This document shows, piece by piece, positions 9,772 to 17,470 of a DNA stretch of 64,000 nucleotides. The stretch comes from JBCCGR01 sp039029195 (GTDB lineage Bacteria; Pseudomonadota; Alphaproteobacteria; Rhizobiales; Rhizobiaceae). The translations under genes and the position numbers were made by a program. Below the pieces are notes generated by a model. That model had not been told where the DNA came from. It saw only the letters and a list, made by a program, of their open reading frames with translations, and ran no database searches. The stretch is taken from positions 12,949 through 76,948 of the forward strand of contig JBCCGR010000022.1 of NCBI GenBank assembly GCA_039029195.1, written 5' to 3'. How positions within the stretch are numbered: position 1 is the stretch's first letter; each line of letters starts with the position of its first letter.

Positions 9772-10118
9772 TCGCGGTTATTTTCGAGGTCGAACCCAAA
9801 GTTGGGCAACGCGAACGATATCTCGAGATCGCTGCCGAGTTGAAACCTTACCTGGAGCAAATTGACGGGTTCATCTCCATCGAGCGGTTTCAATCACTCG
9901 TCGATGACAACAAAATCTTGTCTCTGTCGTTTTGGCGCGATGAGGCAGCCGTCGCTGATTGGAGAAACCTAGAACAACACCGGCAGGCACAATCAGAAGG
10001 TCGGTCGGATGTGTTTCAGAACTATCGACTGAGAGTTGCTGACGTCAGTCGCGATTATGGACTTGTCGATCGCGCTCAGGCTCCCCACGATTCTCTGCGC
10101 CACCATAATGCAGTGTGA
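9768..10118 (+). CDS. Antibiotic biosynthesis monooxygenase (ABM) family protein
   Basis: A 116-residue protein whose sequence VIFEVEPKVGQRERYLEIAAELKPYLEQIDGFISIERFQS and LSLSFWRDEAAVADWRNLEQHRQAQSEGR matches the ABM ferredoxin-like fold. These small dimers act as cofactor-free oxygenases or bind haem or quinones. The C-terminal DYGLVDRAQAPHDS tail is common in the rhizobial subgroup. It starts within the stop codon of the NIPSNAP gene (4-base overlap), and the pair shares a fold. Both are likely controlled by the divergent ArsR-type repressor. Confidence 0.85.
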   Translation: MIAVIFEVEPKVGQRERYLEIAAELKPYLEQIDGFISIERFQSLVDDNKILSLSFWRDEAAVADWRNLEQHRQAQSEGRSDVFQNYRLRVADVSRDYGLVDRAQAPHDSLRHHNAV

Positions 10119-10236
10119 GCGAGCACCCATGTCTGGTTGGATGCCTACCATCCCAATCCCATGCGCGATTTTTCACTGACAATTCAGCGGACACAGTGTT
10201 AGCCTTTCCTCCGTTCGAAAATGATGAGGAAGCCCC

Positions 10237-10671
10237 ATGTCCCTTCGGTCCCTTCTTGTGAAATCAGCGCTCGCCATCCTAGCGGTCCCCATGGCAAGTG
10301 TGGCGTATGTGAGCGAGGCCAGTGCCGACAGCTGCTGGAATCACAATGGCTCCCTCATGCGGCTGCAGGCGAGCGGCAATCGGCGCTGGTTTTACTATGA
10401 GGACCCCAAACCGACCTTGCGCAGGGCAGGGGTGCGACGCGGAACGTTGCTCTTCAACGGGCGCAAGTCTGGCAATTACTACATCGGAACCGCACGTCGC
10501 TTCTCGCGCTTTTGCCCTGGAACACCACTTGAATACCGCGTCGAGGGACCGGTGACGCGCGATCAACTCAAGGTGACCATCTTCGGCTCCTACGAAGTGC
10601 ATCGCCGTTGCGAACCCACCGGACAGTTCCGCGATGATCAGCTCGTGTTCACATATGTCCGGCAGTGTTGA
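10237..10671 (+). CDS. Exported hypothetical protein with Cys-rich mature domain
   Basis: The 144-residue protein starts with a Sec-type signal peptide (MSLRSLLVKSALAILAVPMA, cleavage likely after ASA near residue 30). The mature part begins DSCWNHNGSLMRLQASGNRRWFYYEDPKP and contains four Cys residues (SCWNH, RFCPG, RRCEP, VRQC at the very end), which probably form two disulfides in the periplasm. Similar short proteins occur widely in rhizobia as hypotheticals. No catalytic motif is seen. Its stop overlaps the region just before the next start (gap of 2 bases), so the two may be co-transcribed. Confidence 0.7.
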   Translation: MSLRSLLVKSALAILAVPMASVAYVSEASADSCWNHNGSLMRLQASGNRRWFYYEDPKPTLRRAGVRRGTLLFNGRKSGNYYIGTARRFSRFCPGTPLEYRVEGPVTRDQLKVTIFGSYEVHRRCEPTGQFRDDQLVFTYVRQC

Positions 10672-10673
10672 GG

Positions 10674-11105
10674 ATGTCTGACGCCAACGACCTTTATGTC
10701 GATCCTGACCGAGCGCGCTTCAAGCTGCTGAAGGATCTGGATCGCGAGACCCCGGCCAACATGTTGAACCTCATCCGCCTGCGGGAGAAGGCTGAATATA
10801 CCGATGGGCGGGAAGCAACAGGTGCTGAGGCTTATGCGGCTTACGGGCGGGAGTCCGGTCCGATCTTTCGCGGTGTCGGCGGTTCAATCCTGTGGTCGGG
10901 AACGTTCGAGTTCACCGTCATTGGACCACCAGAAGAATATTGGGACATTGCCTTCATTGCCCACTATCCTACGGCTCAGGCCTTCCTCGATATGGTCTAC
11001 AATCCGGATTACCAAAAAGCCGTTGTGCACCGGCAGGCAGCGGTTCTGACATCCAGACTTGAGCGGTTTCAACCGCGGGAGGTCGGTGCCGGGTTCGGCG
11101 AATAG
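10674..11105 (+). CDS. DUF1330 domain-containing protein
   Basis: A 143-residue cytoplasmic protein of the DUF1330 type, another dimeric ferredoxin-like barrel: MLNLIRLREKAEYTDGREATGAEAY, then GPIFRGVGGSILWSG and FIAHYPTAQAFLDMVYNPDYQKAVVHRQAAV. Function is undetermined. The ATG at 10674 was chosen because the upstream TTG at 10665 lies within the end of the preceding gene. It ends 29 bases before a 2-oxoglutarate-dependent oxygenase gene. This stretch thus holds three ABM/NIPSNAP/DUF1330-like small barrels within 2 kb. Confidence 0.75.
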   Translation: MSDANDLYVDPDRARFKLLKDLDRETPANMLNLIRLREKAEYTDGREATGAEAYAAYGRESGPIFRGVGGSILWSGTFEFTVIGPPEEYWDIAFIAHYPTAQAFLDMVYNPDYQKAVVHRQAAVLTSRLERFQPREVGAGFGE

Positions 11106-11134
11106 TCAGACCTAACCAGCGAAAATTTCTCCCA

Positions 11135-12094
11135 ATGAGCAACACCTTTCCTCTGTTTGATCTTGCCGCCTTCGAGGCGGCAGATACCGAACTCCGACAA
11201 AGATACGCCGCACAACTGGACGACATCTGTCGTTCGACCGGGTTTGTGGCGGTTTCAAATCACGGCGTATCAGAACGGGTTATCGAAAATATCTGGTCTA
11301 GCGCGACTGATTTCTTCGACCAGCCTGCACCCGTGAAATCGAAATCATCGGCGCCGGAGCCCGGCTATCCGTACGGCTATATCGGGCCGGGCGTGGAGGC
11401 ACTGGCGAAATCGAAAGGTGTCGAAACACCGCCGGACTTGAAGGAGACCTTCAACGGCGGGCCCGCCAATGTGCCCCCGGGCATTACTGATCCCGATGCG
11501 CTGGCATTTTGTTATGCGCCCACCATCTGGCCGGAACTGCCCGGCTTTCGCGAAGCGTGGCAGACCTACTACCAAGCTATGGATGACCTTGCCGGGCGCA
11601 TCATGCGCGCCTTCGCGGCAGCGCTTCAATTGCCCGAAAACCGGTTTGAAAGTGCGATCTCGCATCCGATATCCGCTTTGCGGGCAATCCACTATCCAGC
11701 GACAGATGCCTCCGCGCTTGAAAATCAGGAGCGGGCCGGGGCTCACACAGATTATGGGTCACTCACCATCCTGCTTCCGCAGCCTGGTTCACGCGGCCTG
11801 CAGGTCGAACATCCCACTGAAGGTTGGATCGATGTTCCACCCGTGGAGGGGGCGTTTGTGATCAACATCGGTGATCTGATGGCCCGTTGGACCAATGATC
11901 GCTGGGTTTCAACCCTGCATCGTGTGGTGCATAGACCCAATCAGCCGCGCCGCTTTTCGTTGGCATTTTTTCATCAACCCAACTGGGATGCGGCGATAGA
12001 TTGTCTGCCATCCTGCATCGGTGATGCTGCAAAATACGATACGGTCAATTCCGGCCCATATCTGATGTCAAAGTTCCAATCGACCACAATGTGA
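11135..12094 (+). CDS. 2-oxoglutarate/Fe(II)-dependent oxygenase, isopenicillin N synthase family
   Basis: A 319-residue non-haem iron oxygenase. The N-terminal DIOX_N part is visible as FPLFDLAAFEAAD and CRSTGFVAVSNHGV. The jelly-roll core has the metal triad in AGAHTDYGSLTIL (H204, D206) and STLHRVVH (H262), followed by RRFSLAFFHQPN carrying the Arg and Ser that hold 2-oxoglutarate. Such enzymes hydroxylate or desaturate small molecules; the substrate cannot be told. It ends with a GC-rich hairpin downstream and may form a unit with the DUF1330 gene before it. Confidence 0.88.
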   Translation: MSNTFPLFDLAAFEAADTELRQRYAAQLDDICRSTGFVAVSNHGVSERVIENIWSSATDFFDQPAPVKSKSSAPEPGYPYGYIGPGVEALAKSKGVETPPDLKETFNGGPANVPPGITDPDALAFCYAPTIWPELPGFREAWQTYYQAMDDLAGRIMRAFAAALQLPENRFESAISHPISALRAIHYPATDASALENQERAGAHTDYGSLTILLPQPGSRGLQVEHPTEGWIDVPPVEGAFVINIGDLMARWTNDRWVSTLHRVVHRPNQPRRFSLAFFHQPNWDAAIDCLPSCIGDAAKYDTVNSGPYLMSKFQSTTM

Positions 12095-12099
12095 GTAAC

Positions 12100-12116
12100 A
12101 CGCGCCTCAGGCGCGT
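12100..12116 (+). terminator. Compact GC-rich hairpin after the oxygenase gene
   Basis: ACGCGCC and GGCGCGT form a 7-bp perfect stem with a 3-base loop six bases past the stop codon. No T-run follows, so it may be a weak or Rho-assisted terminator. Confidence 0.4.
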
Positions 12117-12217
12117 TGACCATCAGACACATTGTTCAACCGCGGGCTCTTTCCTTAACGGGCCAGCTGACCTAGTTTCCAAGACGACTATTGTTCGAGT
12201 GACCCAAAGGATTACCA

Positions 12218-13384
12218 ATGCCGATCATCAACCGATTTGCCGATTTTCACGATGAGATCACCGCGTGGCGGCGCGACATCCATGAAAACCCGGAACTTCA
12301 GTATGATGTGCATCGCACAGCTGGTGTGGTTGAGGAAAAGCTGAAATCGTTTGGTGTCGACGAAGTTGTCACCGGTATCGGCAAAACTGGCGTTGTTGGC
12401 GTCATCAAAGGCAAGAATTCAGGCAGCGGAAAGGTGATCGGACTGCGCGCCGATATGGATGCGCTGCCAATCGTTGAAAAAACCGACAAACCCTATGCCT
12501 CCAAAACACCGGGGAAAATGCATGCCTGCGGTCACGATGGCCATACTGCCATGTTGCTTGGCGCTGCGAAATATCTGGCCGAGACCCGCAACTTTGATGG
12601 AACGGCTGTCGTGATTTTCCAGCCTGCGGAAGAGGGTGGTGCCGGTGGCAAGGCGATGGTTGACGACGGCATGATGGAGCGTTTTGGCATTCAGGAAGTC
12701 TACGGAATGCACAATGTTCCGGGCATGCCGATTGGCGAGTTCGCCATCCGCCCAGGACCAGTGATGGCCGCGACTGACGAATTCAAGGTCGATATCGAAG
12801 GCTGCGGTTCCCATGCCGCCTTCCCGCAGGGATCTATTGACCCGATCATGGTCGCGACCCAGATGATCCAGGCGATCCAGACCATCGTGTCCCGCAATGT
12901 GGATCCGCTTGAATCGGCCGTGGTAACCGTGACTGCAATGAGCGCTGGCAAGGCCTACAATGTGATCCCACAAACGGCCTCATTCCATGGCACTGTGCGC
13001 ACGCTCAATCAGGATGTGCGCGAGATGATCGAAAAGCGCATGAAGGAAATTGTCGCCGGCATTGCCGCTGCCCACAATGCGAAGGCTGATGTCACCTACA
13101 CCAACAATTATCCTGTGACGGTGAACCACCCGACCCAGACTGATTTTGCAGCAGAAATTGCAAAGTCGATTGCCGGAGACAGCAAAGTTGACACCAATCG
13201 CGATCCGGTCATGGGCGCTGAGGATTTCTCCTACATGTTGGAGGCTCGCCCCGGTGCGTTCATTTTCGTCGGCAATGGCGACACGGCAATGCTCCACCAC
13301 GAAGAGTATGACTTTAACGACGATGCCATTCCGGTTGGGTGCTCCTACTGGTCAAAGCTCGTAGAAACCGCAATGCCGGCTTAG
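12218..13384 (+). CDS. M20 family metallopeptidase / amidohydrolase (HipO/AbgB-like)
   Basis: The 388-residue zinc hydrolase belongs to the M20D group, which removes N-acyl groups from amino acids (hippurate hydrolase, indole-acetyl-amino acid hydrolase). Visible motifs: WRRDIHENPELQYD, GLRADMDALPI, the zinc and base region MHACGHDGHTAMLLGAA, FQPAEEGGAGGKAMVDDG, GMHNVPG, and GAEDFSYML with LHHEEYDFND at the end. The dimerisation domain lies about residues 180-290. It is cytoplasmic. It is followed after 4 bases by a DOPA-dioxygenase-like gene and probably shares its transcript. The exact amide substrate is unknown. Confidence 0.9.
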   Translation: MPIINRFADFHDEITAWRRDIHENPELQYDVHRTAGVVEEKLKSFGVDEVVTGIGKTGVVGVIKGKNSGSGKVIGLRADMDALPIVEKTDKPYASKTPGKMHACGHDGHTAMLLGAAKYLAETRNFDGTAVVIFQPAEEGGAGGKAMVDDGMMERFGIQEVYGMHNVPGMPIGEFAIRPGPVMAATDEFKVDIEGCGSHAAFPQGSIDPIMVATQMIQAIQTIVSRNVDPLESAVVTVTAMSAGKAYNVIPQTASFHGTVRTLNQDVREMIEKRMKEIVAGIAAAHNAKADVTYTNNYPVTVNHPTQTDFAAEIAKSIAGDSKVDTNRDPVMGAEDFSYMLEARPGAFIFVGNGDTAMLHHEEYDFNDDAIPVGCSYWSKLVETAMPA

Positions 13385-13388
13385 TCTC

Positions 13389-13733
13389 ATGCGCCCTTCA
13401 TCGGACATCACAGGCTATCATGCCCACGTTTACTTCGACGCTGAAACCGTCGGGAAGGCAAGGGCGCTCTGTGAGGCTGCCTCAGATGCGTTGAAGGTTG
13501 AAATGGGACGGGTCCACGAACGCAATGTGGGCCCGCATCCGCGCTGGTCATGCCAACTGGCGTTTCAGGCTCAGGAATTGGGCGAAGTGCTGCCCTGGCT
13601 GGTTCTGAACCGGGCTGGTCTGACCGTTTTCATCCACGCTGAAACCGGGGATGATCTGAAGGACCACACCGAGCACGATATCTGGCTGGGCGAAATGCTA
13701 CCGCTTGATTTGTCGATCTTCGACCGGCACTAA
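13389..13733 (+). CDS. DOPA 4,5-dioxygenase family protein
   Basis: A 114-residue single-domain protein of the DOPA 4,5-dioxygenase family. The N-terminal YHAHVYFD carries the paired His residues typical of the family, followed by VHERNVGPHPRWSCQLAFQ and VLNRAGLTVFIHAETGDDLKDHTEHDIWLGE, which supply further His ligands. Bacterial members are extradiol-type ring-cleavage or structurally related proteins whose natural substrates are mostly unknown. It directly follows the M20 hydrolase gene, and its stop overlaps the stop of the convergent DMT transporter by 4 bases. Confidence 0.85.
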   Translation: MRPSSDITGYHAHVYFDAETVGKARALCEAASDALKVEMGRVHERNVGPHPRWSCQLAFQAQELGEVLPWLVLNRAGLTVFIHAETGDDLKDHTEHDIWLGEMLPLDLSIFDRH

Positions 13734-14614
13734 CTCAAAGCACTCTTCCGCTCGCGGTAAAAACTGAAAAGCCCGCTCGCAACGATAACGGTGGCACCGA
13801 GGAGCGCCAGACCATCGGGTATTTCGTTGAACACCACAAAGCCGAGCAACAATGCCCACAATAGGATCGAATATCGAAACGGAGAGATGAACCCGATCTC
13901 TCCGGCCCTCATGGTCAATATCGAGAATATGTAGCCCGCCAACAAGCTGGCGGCAGCGGCAGCCAGATAGATCAGGTTTTGATTGCTCACCGGCTGCCAC
14001 GTCTCAAACAGGCTCCCAATGCCGCCGGCCAGCGTGATTGCAACCGCCGTGATCAGGCTCACAAACAGCGAAGGGGTATCGTCACTCAGTCGACGCGTGA
14101 TGAGATCCCGCACCGTGACGAAAAACACCGCCCCCACGGCGGACAGTGAATAGACGTTAAAACCCTCACCACCAGGTCTGACGATCAGCAGAACGCCTAA
14201 AAACCCCACGAGGCTCGCAAGATATCGCCGCCAGCCTATCTTTTCGCTGAAAAGCCAAGCTGCCCCAAGCATGACCGTGAGTGGCAGCAACTGCAGGATC
14301 GAAGTCACATTGGCGATCGGCATGTTGAAGAGGGCGCTCAGGAAACACACCGTTGCTCCGACTTCACTAAGCGTCCGTACGGTGAGAGAGGGTTGCAACA
14401 CCGTGTTCCGCACACCTTGTTTGAGATCAAGTGCTCCCATATGGCGGGCCAGCAGAAAGATGAAAACCGAAGCAAACAGCCCGCGAACAAAGATCGCCTG
14501 AAACAGGCCCAGTTCGCCCGATGTCAGCTTGATAAAAACATCATTGAGCACGTAGCCGGCCATGGCCAGCATCATGAACATGGCTCCGCGAATGTTGGCG
14601 TTGGCAGAAGACAT
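13730..14614 (-). CDS. DMT superfamily (EamA) inner-membrane transporter
   Basis: A 294-residue protein with ten hydrophobic segments arranged as two EamA repeats; the first begins ANIRGAMFMMLAMAGYVLNDVFIKLTSGE and the second about residue 150 (LSAVGAVFFVTVRDLITRRLS). The RGLFASVFIFLLA, NVTSILQLLPL and ISPFRYSILLWALLLGFVVFNEIPD stretches are standard for this family of metabolite or drug exporters. No substrate can be assigned. It lies 6 bases downstream of an orphan sugar-type ABC permease, so the two may be co-transcribed, and its stop overlaps the convergent gene. Confidence 0.85.
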   Translation of the reverse strand: MSSANANIRGAMFMMLAMAGYVLNDVFIKLTSGELGLFQAIFVRGLFASVFIFLLARHMGALDLKQGVRNTVLQPSLTVRTLSEVGATVCFLSALFNMPIANVTSILQLLPLTVMLGAAWLFSEKIGWRRYLASLVGFLGVLLIVRPGGEGFNVYSLSAVGAVFFVTVRDLITRRLSDDTPSLFVSLITAVAITLAGGIGSLFETWQPVSNQNLIYLAAAAASLLAGYIFSILTMRAGEIGFISPFRYSILLWALLLGFVVFNEIPDGLALLGATVIVASGLFSFYRERKSALS

Positions 14615-14620
14615 GCACCT

Positions 14621-15481
14621 TCATCTGGCTGTTGACGACAAAAGTCCAGCCACAAAGTAACGTCCAAAAATCAGATAGATGGCAAGGGTAGGCAGGCTCG
14701 CCTGAAGGGCGGCAGCAAAGTAGACATTGTAGTTCGCCACGCCGTGTGAAACGCTCACCATGTTGAAGAGGCCCACCATGACGGGTTGGCTACCGACACC
14801 GGAAAATGTGAGGCCGAACAGGTAGTCATTCCATGCCGCCGTGAACTGCCAGATGAGCGACATTGCAATAATCGGTGCAGACGGCGGCAAAAGAATGCGG
14901 CGGAAGAGCGTGAAGAAGCCCGCTCCATCAATGCGACCGGCTGAAACCACATCCTTTGAAAAAGCACGGTAAAAGCCACGAAAGAACACAGTCGAAATGC
15001 CCATTCCGTAGATCACGTGCACAAATATGAGACCGGGAATTGACCCTGCAAGACCCAGCCATCCCAGAACGCCCGCCATCGGGATTAAAACCATCTGAAA
15101 TGGAATGAAGGCCGACATCAGCAGCCCGAAATAGACGAGCCAGTCTCCGCGGAACGAATAGAGCGAAAGCACATAGCCATTGATCGCTCCGAGCCCCGTG
15201 CTGATCAGTGCAGACGGAACCACAATCATCAATGAATTGAAGAAAAAGGGCCTCAAACCCTGGGCATCAGTTCCAACAAGATGCTCCGACCAGGCCGCGA
15301 GCCAGGGCCCGAAATCAACCTCGTTGGGCAGGGCGAGAATCGTGCCAGTGTGTATCTCGGCAAGTCCCTTTACCGAGTTGACGAGCAGAACATAGACAGG
15401 CAGCAGAAAATAGACGGCAAAGATCACCAGCATCAGCCAGACAAGACCGCGCACCAGATATGTCGATGTCAAGCGTGACAT
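14621..15481 (-). CDS. Orphan carbohydrate-type ABC transporter permease (MalG-like)
   Basis: A 286-residue inner-membrane permease with six predicted helices. The cytoplasmic EAA loop that contacts the ATPase appears as SAGRIDGAGFFTLFRRILLP, where the usual Glu-Ala-Ala is replaced by Ser-Ala-Gly. Family traits YFLLPVYVLLVNSVKGLAE near the N terminus and MSLIWQFTAAWNDYLFGLTF near the C terminus identify the MalG/UgpE type of carbohydrate permease. I use the ATG at 15481; an upstream start at 15559 adds non-family sequence. No matching MalF partner, binding protein or ATPase is adjacent, so it may serve a system encoded elsewhere or be a relic. Confidence 0.8.
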   Translation of the reverse strand: MSRLTSTYLVRGLVWLMLVIFAVYFLLPVYVLLVNSVKGLAEIHTGTILALPNEVDFGPWLAAWSEHLVGTDAQGLRPFFFNSLMIVVPSALISTGLGAINGYVLSLYSFRGDWLVYFGLLMSAFIPFQMVLIPMAGVLGWLGLAGSIPGLIFVHVIYGMGISTVFFRGFYRAFSKDVVSAGRIDGAGFFTLFRRILLPPSAPIIAMSLIWQFTAAWNDYLFGLTFSGVGSQPVMVGLFNMVSVSHGVANYNVYFAAALQASLPTLAIYLIFGRYFVAGLLSSTAR

Positions 15482-15654
15482 TTCAAAAGACGTTTGTCCT
15501 CCAATCCTATTACATTTCAAAAGCTTGCCATACGGGAACACATGCTCAAGCCGACCCAATTGACGTGTGCGTTATCGAACTTTTTGCTGCCAGAGTTCGT
15601 CGCTATACTGGGATCGTATACTTTATTCATTCAACAGGGGCGCGGGAGGAAAAT

Positions 15655-16461
15655 ATGTTTGATATCAAAAATCACCGTCTGTTTCAAAACGGCAAGCAGG
15701 TTGACTACAAACCAACGCCCAACAAGGGGTCAACAATCACGCCCGAATGGCTCGTCATGCATTACACGGCCGGTGGCAGCTACAATGGCGCGATCAATTG
15801 GCTGGTCAATCCAGCCGCGCAGGCATCCGCACATCTCGTCATTGGCTTTGACGGCGAAATCACCCAACTTGCGCCATTCAATGTGAAGACCTGGCACGCG
15901 GGCAAAAGCTTTTGGAAAGGCATTCACTTTCTCAACAAGAACACCATTGGCATTGAACTCGTCAACAAAGGATTCAATGTTGGGGCAGGGGACGACTTCA
16001 TCGAAGCCCGTCATAAAAATGGTGGTCCGATCCGCAAGTGGCAGACCTATCCGCAGGTTCAAATCGACATTTCGGCGCAAATCGCCGTGGCTCTGAAGGA
16101 CAAGTACGATCTTTCTGAGGTTCTGGGGCACGACGATATTTCACCGGGTCGCAAGTCGGACCCCGGTCCCGCCTTTGATATGGATCAGTTTCGTGGCCGC
16201 ATGTTTGGCCGCAATGAAGACGACAATGGCGGCCTGTCTGAAGTGGGTGTCAGCGACGATCTGGCCATCGTTGATACCGGAAATCCTGACGATTCCCTCA
16301 ACATGCGCCGTTGGCCCAGCCTTGAAAGCGCGATTATCGAGCCCATACCGCATGGCGCAAAGGTCATGGTCATTCGCCGCAATCCCGGCCAGCACGACAA
16401 ATGGTCAGAGGTTTTTTACAACAACCAGATTGGCTGGGTGGTCACGCACTATCTGAAGTGA
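15655..16461 (+). CDS. N-acetylmuramoyl-L-alanine amidase (AmpD fold) with C-terminal SH3 domain
   Basis: A 268-residue Amidase_2 enzyme that cuts the amide between MurNAc and the stem peptide. Zinc ligands are visible in VMHYTAGG, in LGHDDISPGRK and in the following SDPGP Asp; IGIEL supplies the conserved Glu. After about residue 190 an SH3-like domain follows (NMRRWPSLESAIIEPIPHGAKVMVI ... GQHDKWSEVFY ... GWVVTHYLK), which usually binds cell wall. There is no signal peptide, so it acts in the cytoplasm or is exported in another way. GGGAGGA before the ATG at 15655 fixes the start. Relation to phage or gene-transfer-agent endolysins is possible, but no phage gene is nearby. Confidence 0.85.
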   Translation: MFDIKNHRLFQNGKQVDYKPTPNKGSTITPEWLVMHYTAGGSYNGAINWLVNPAAQASAHLVIGFDGEITQLAPFNVKTWHAGKSFWKGIHFLNKNTIGIELVNKGFNVGAGDDFIEARHKNGGPIRKWQTYPQVQIDISAQIAVALKDKYDLSEVLGHDDISPGRKSDPGPAFDMDQFRGRMFGRNEDDNGGLSEVGVSDDLAIVDTGNPDDSLNMRRWPSLESAIIEPIPHGAKVMVIRRNPGQHDKWSEVFYNNQIGWVVTHYLK

Positions 16462-16495
16462 CGATTTGCCAATTCCTCACAACAGAATTCAAGCG

Positions 16496-17038
16496 TCAGG
16501 AGGAGGGCGCTGACAACAACCGCTCCAGCTCGGCGAGCAAGCGCTGCCCGTCCTCGTGAGCCTTGGGGTTACGCCAGTTTTCTTCCCATTCTTTGGGAAA
16601 CATCTTGTGCACCCGCCCAAACCAATCGCCGGCCAGATTGTACTGTATGTACTTTTCGGGAGATCTGCCGTTGGGGGAAACCGGTTCCTTGGGTCGACCT
16701 GACTTTGGAAATTGGGTTTCCAGATAGGGTTCGCGGGTTTTTGGTTCCAGATGAACGCACGCGCCGTATCCATCATCACCGGTGCTGTCCCGCCACGTCC
16801 AAGCCGGAAAACCGTGATGATCGACCCGGTATTTGGTTTGCGGTGAATTGATGACCGCGAGCGAAACCGTCCGCGACAGGCTCTCTGGTCGCGCCTGAAC
16901 CAGTGCAATCGCATTTTTGGCACTGACGAGCGGCACCCCGGCCCTGGACACGCAGCCACTCAGTACCAGGCTGCCGGACAAAAGGACAAACGAACGCCGA
17001 CTGATTTCAGGCTGACCAATCTTCATCGTCATCCTCAC
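16496..17038 (-). CDS. Tat-exported lipoprotein of unknown function
   Basis: A 180-residue protein whose N terminus combines a twin-arginine motif (ISRRSFVLLSGSLVLSGC) with a lipobox LSGC at about residues 26-29, so it is probably a lipid-anchored periplasmic protein. The mature region contains YRVDHHGFPAWTWRDSTGDDGYGACVHLEP and a C-terminal Trp-rich part (AGDWFGRVHKMFPKEWEENWRNP). No known domain is recognised. It converges with the amidase gene across a 34-base gap; overlapping frames on the same strand are shadows. Confidence 0.6.
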   Translation of the reverse strand: MRMTMKIGQPEISRRSFVLLSGSLVLSGCVSRAGVPLVSAKNAIALVQARPESLSRTVSLAVINSPQTKYRVDHHGFPAWTWRDSTGDDGYGACVHLEPKTREPYLETQFPKSGRPKEPVSPNGRSPEKYIQYNLAGDWFGRVHKMFPKEWEENWRNPKAHEDGQRLLAELERLLSAPSS

Positions 17039-17115
17039 ATGCTTGGTTGGTGACTCAGGCTTACCACAAGTCGCATTCGTTCTGAAGGAGTAGGGAATAT
17101 CACCGATTGTCGGTC

Positions 17116-17273
17116 GGTTGATTTATCGGTTGACGCATTGTGCGCATACCCGCATCAATCCATCAAAGCGACGATCACTTAATCGCATAAGATATATTAT
17201 GGAATATATTTCCTTGTTGATCTGTTGATTTATCAACATCTTGTCACAAGATCGGAACAAACTTATCAACATC
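17116..17273. repeat. AT-rich cluster of GTTGATTTATC / TTATCAACATC repeats
   Basis: GTTGATTTATC occurs exactly at 17117-17127 and 17224-17234. TTATCAACATC occurs exactly at 17230-17240 and 17263-17273, 33 bp apart (about three helical turns). GTTGAT-TT-ATCAAC (17224-17237) and ATCTTGT-C-ACAAGAT (17238-17252) are perfect palindromes placed back to back. TTATCAACA differs by one base from the DnaA box TTATCCACA. Function is undetermined. Confidence 0.5.
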
Positions 17274-17330
17274 CGATGTCGCAAGCACCTTCCAACCAAC
17301 CAACTGCAATTCCTGGCCACATCAAATGCT

Positions 17331-17367
17331 GCCTTGACACAAACCCATCACATTGCCATGGCACCGC
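17331..17367 (+). repeat. Direct repeat copy A, promoter-like, upstream of the gene at 17471
   Basis: GCCTTGACACAA begins a 37-bp block that recurs at 18152-18188 with differences at only a few positions (shared GCCTTGACACAA, CCC, CACATTG, CAT, CACCGCA). TTGACA at 17334-17339 could be a -35 element. Copy A lies about 100-140 bp before the start of the exported protein at 17471. Confidence 0.5.
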
Positions 17368-17470
17368 ACACTGTTTTTGCGGCCCCGTGAAGCGATTTGT
17401 AGGCGCACGCATTGTCGGGCATATCTGAGACGATAGTTGAGTCAGCCGCAGTTCAACCGGAGAGCATCAA

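Larger units (their letters stand above)
17039..17470. other. 432-bp intergenic region with AT-rich repeat cluster and promoter-like repeat
   Basis: No gene is supported here. Bases about 17100-17275 are clearly AT-richer than the surroundings and packed with GTTGAT/ATCAAC words, listed separately. A promoter-like repeat with TTGACA at 17334 lies closer to the gene at 17471. Confidence 0.5.

Noticed and set aside
17100..17290. Replication origin (oriC)
   Set aside because: The DnaA-like boxes each have a mismatch and no usual origin neighbours (hemE, dnaA, parAB) are seen; kept only as an AT-rich repeat island.
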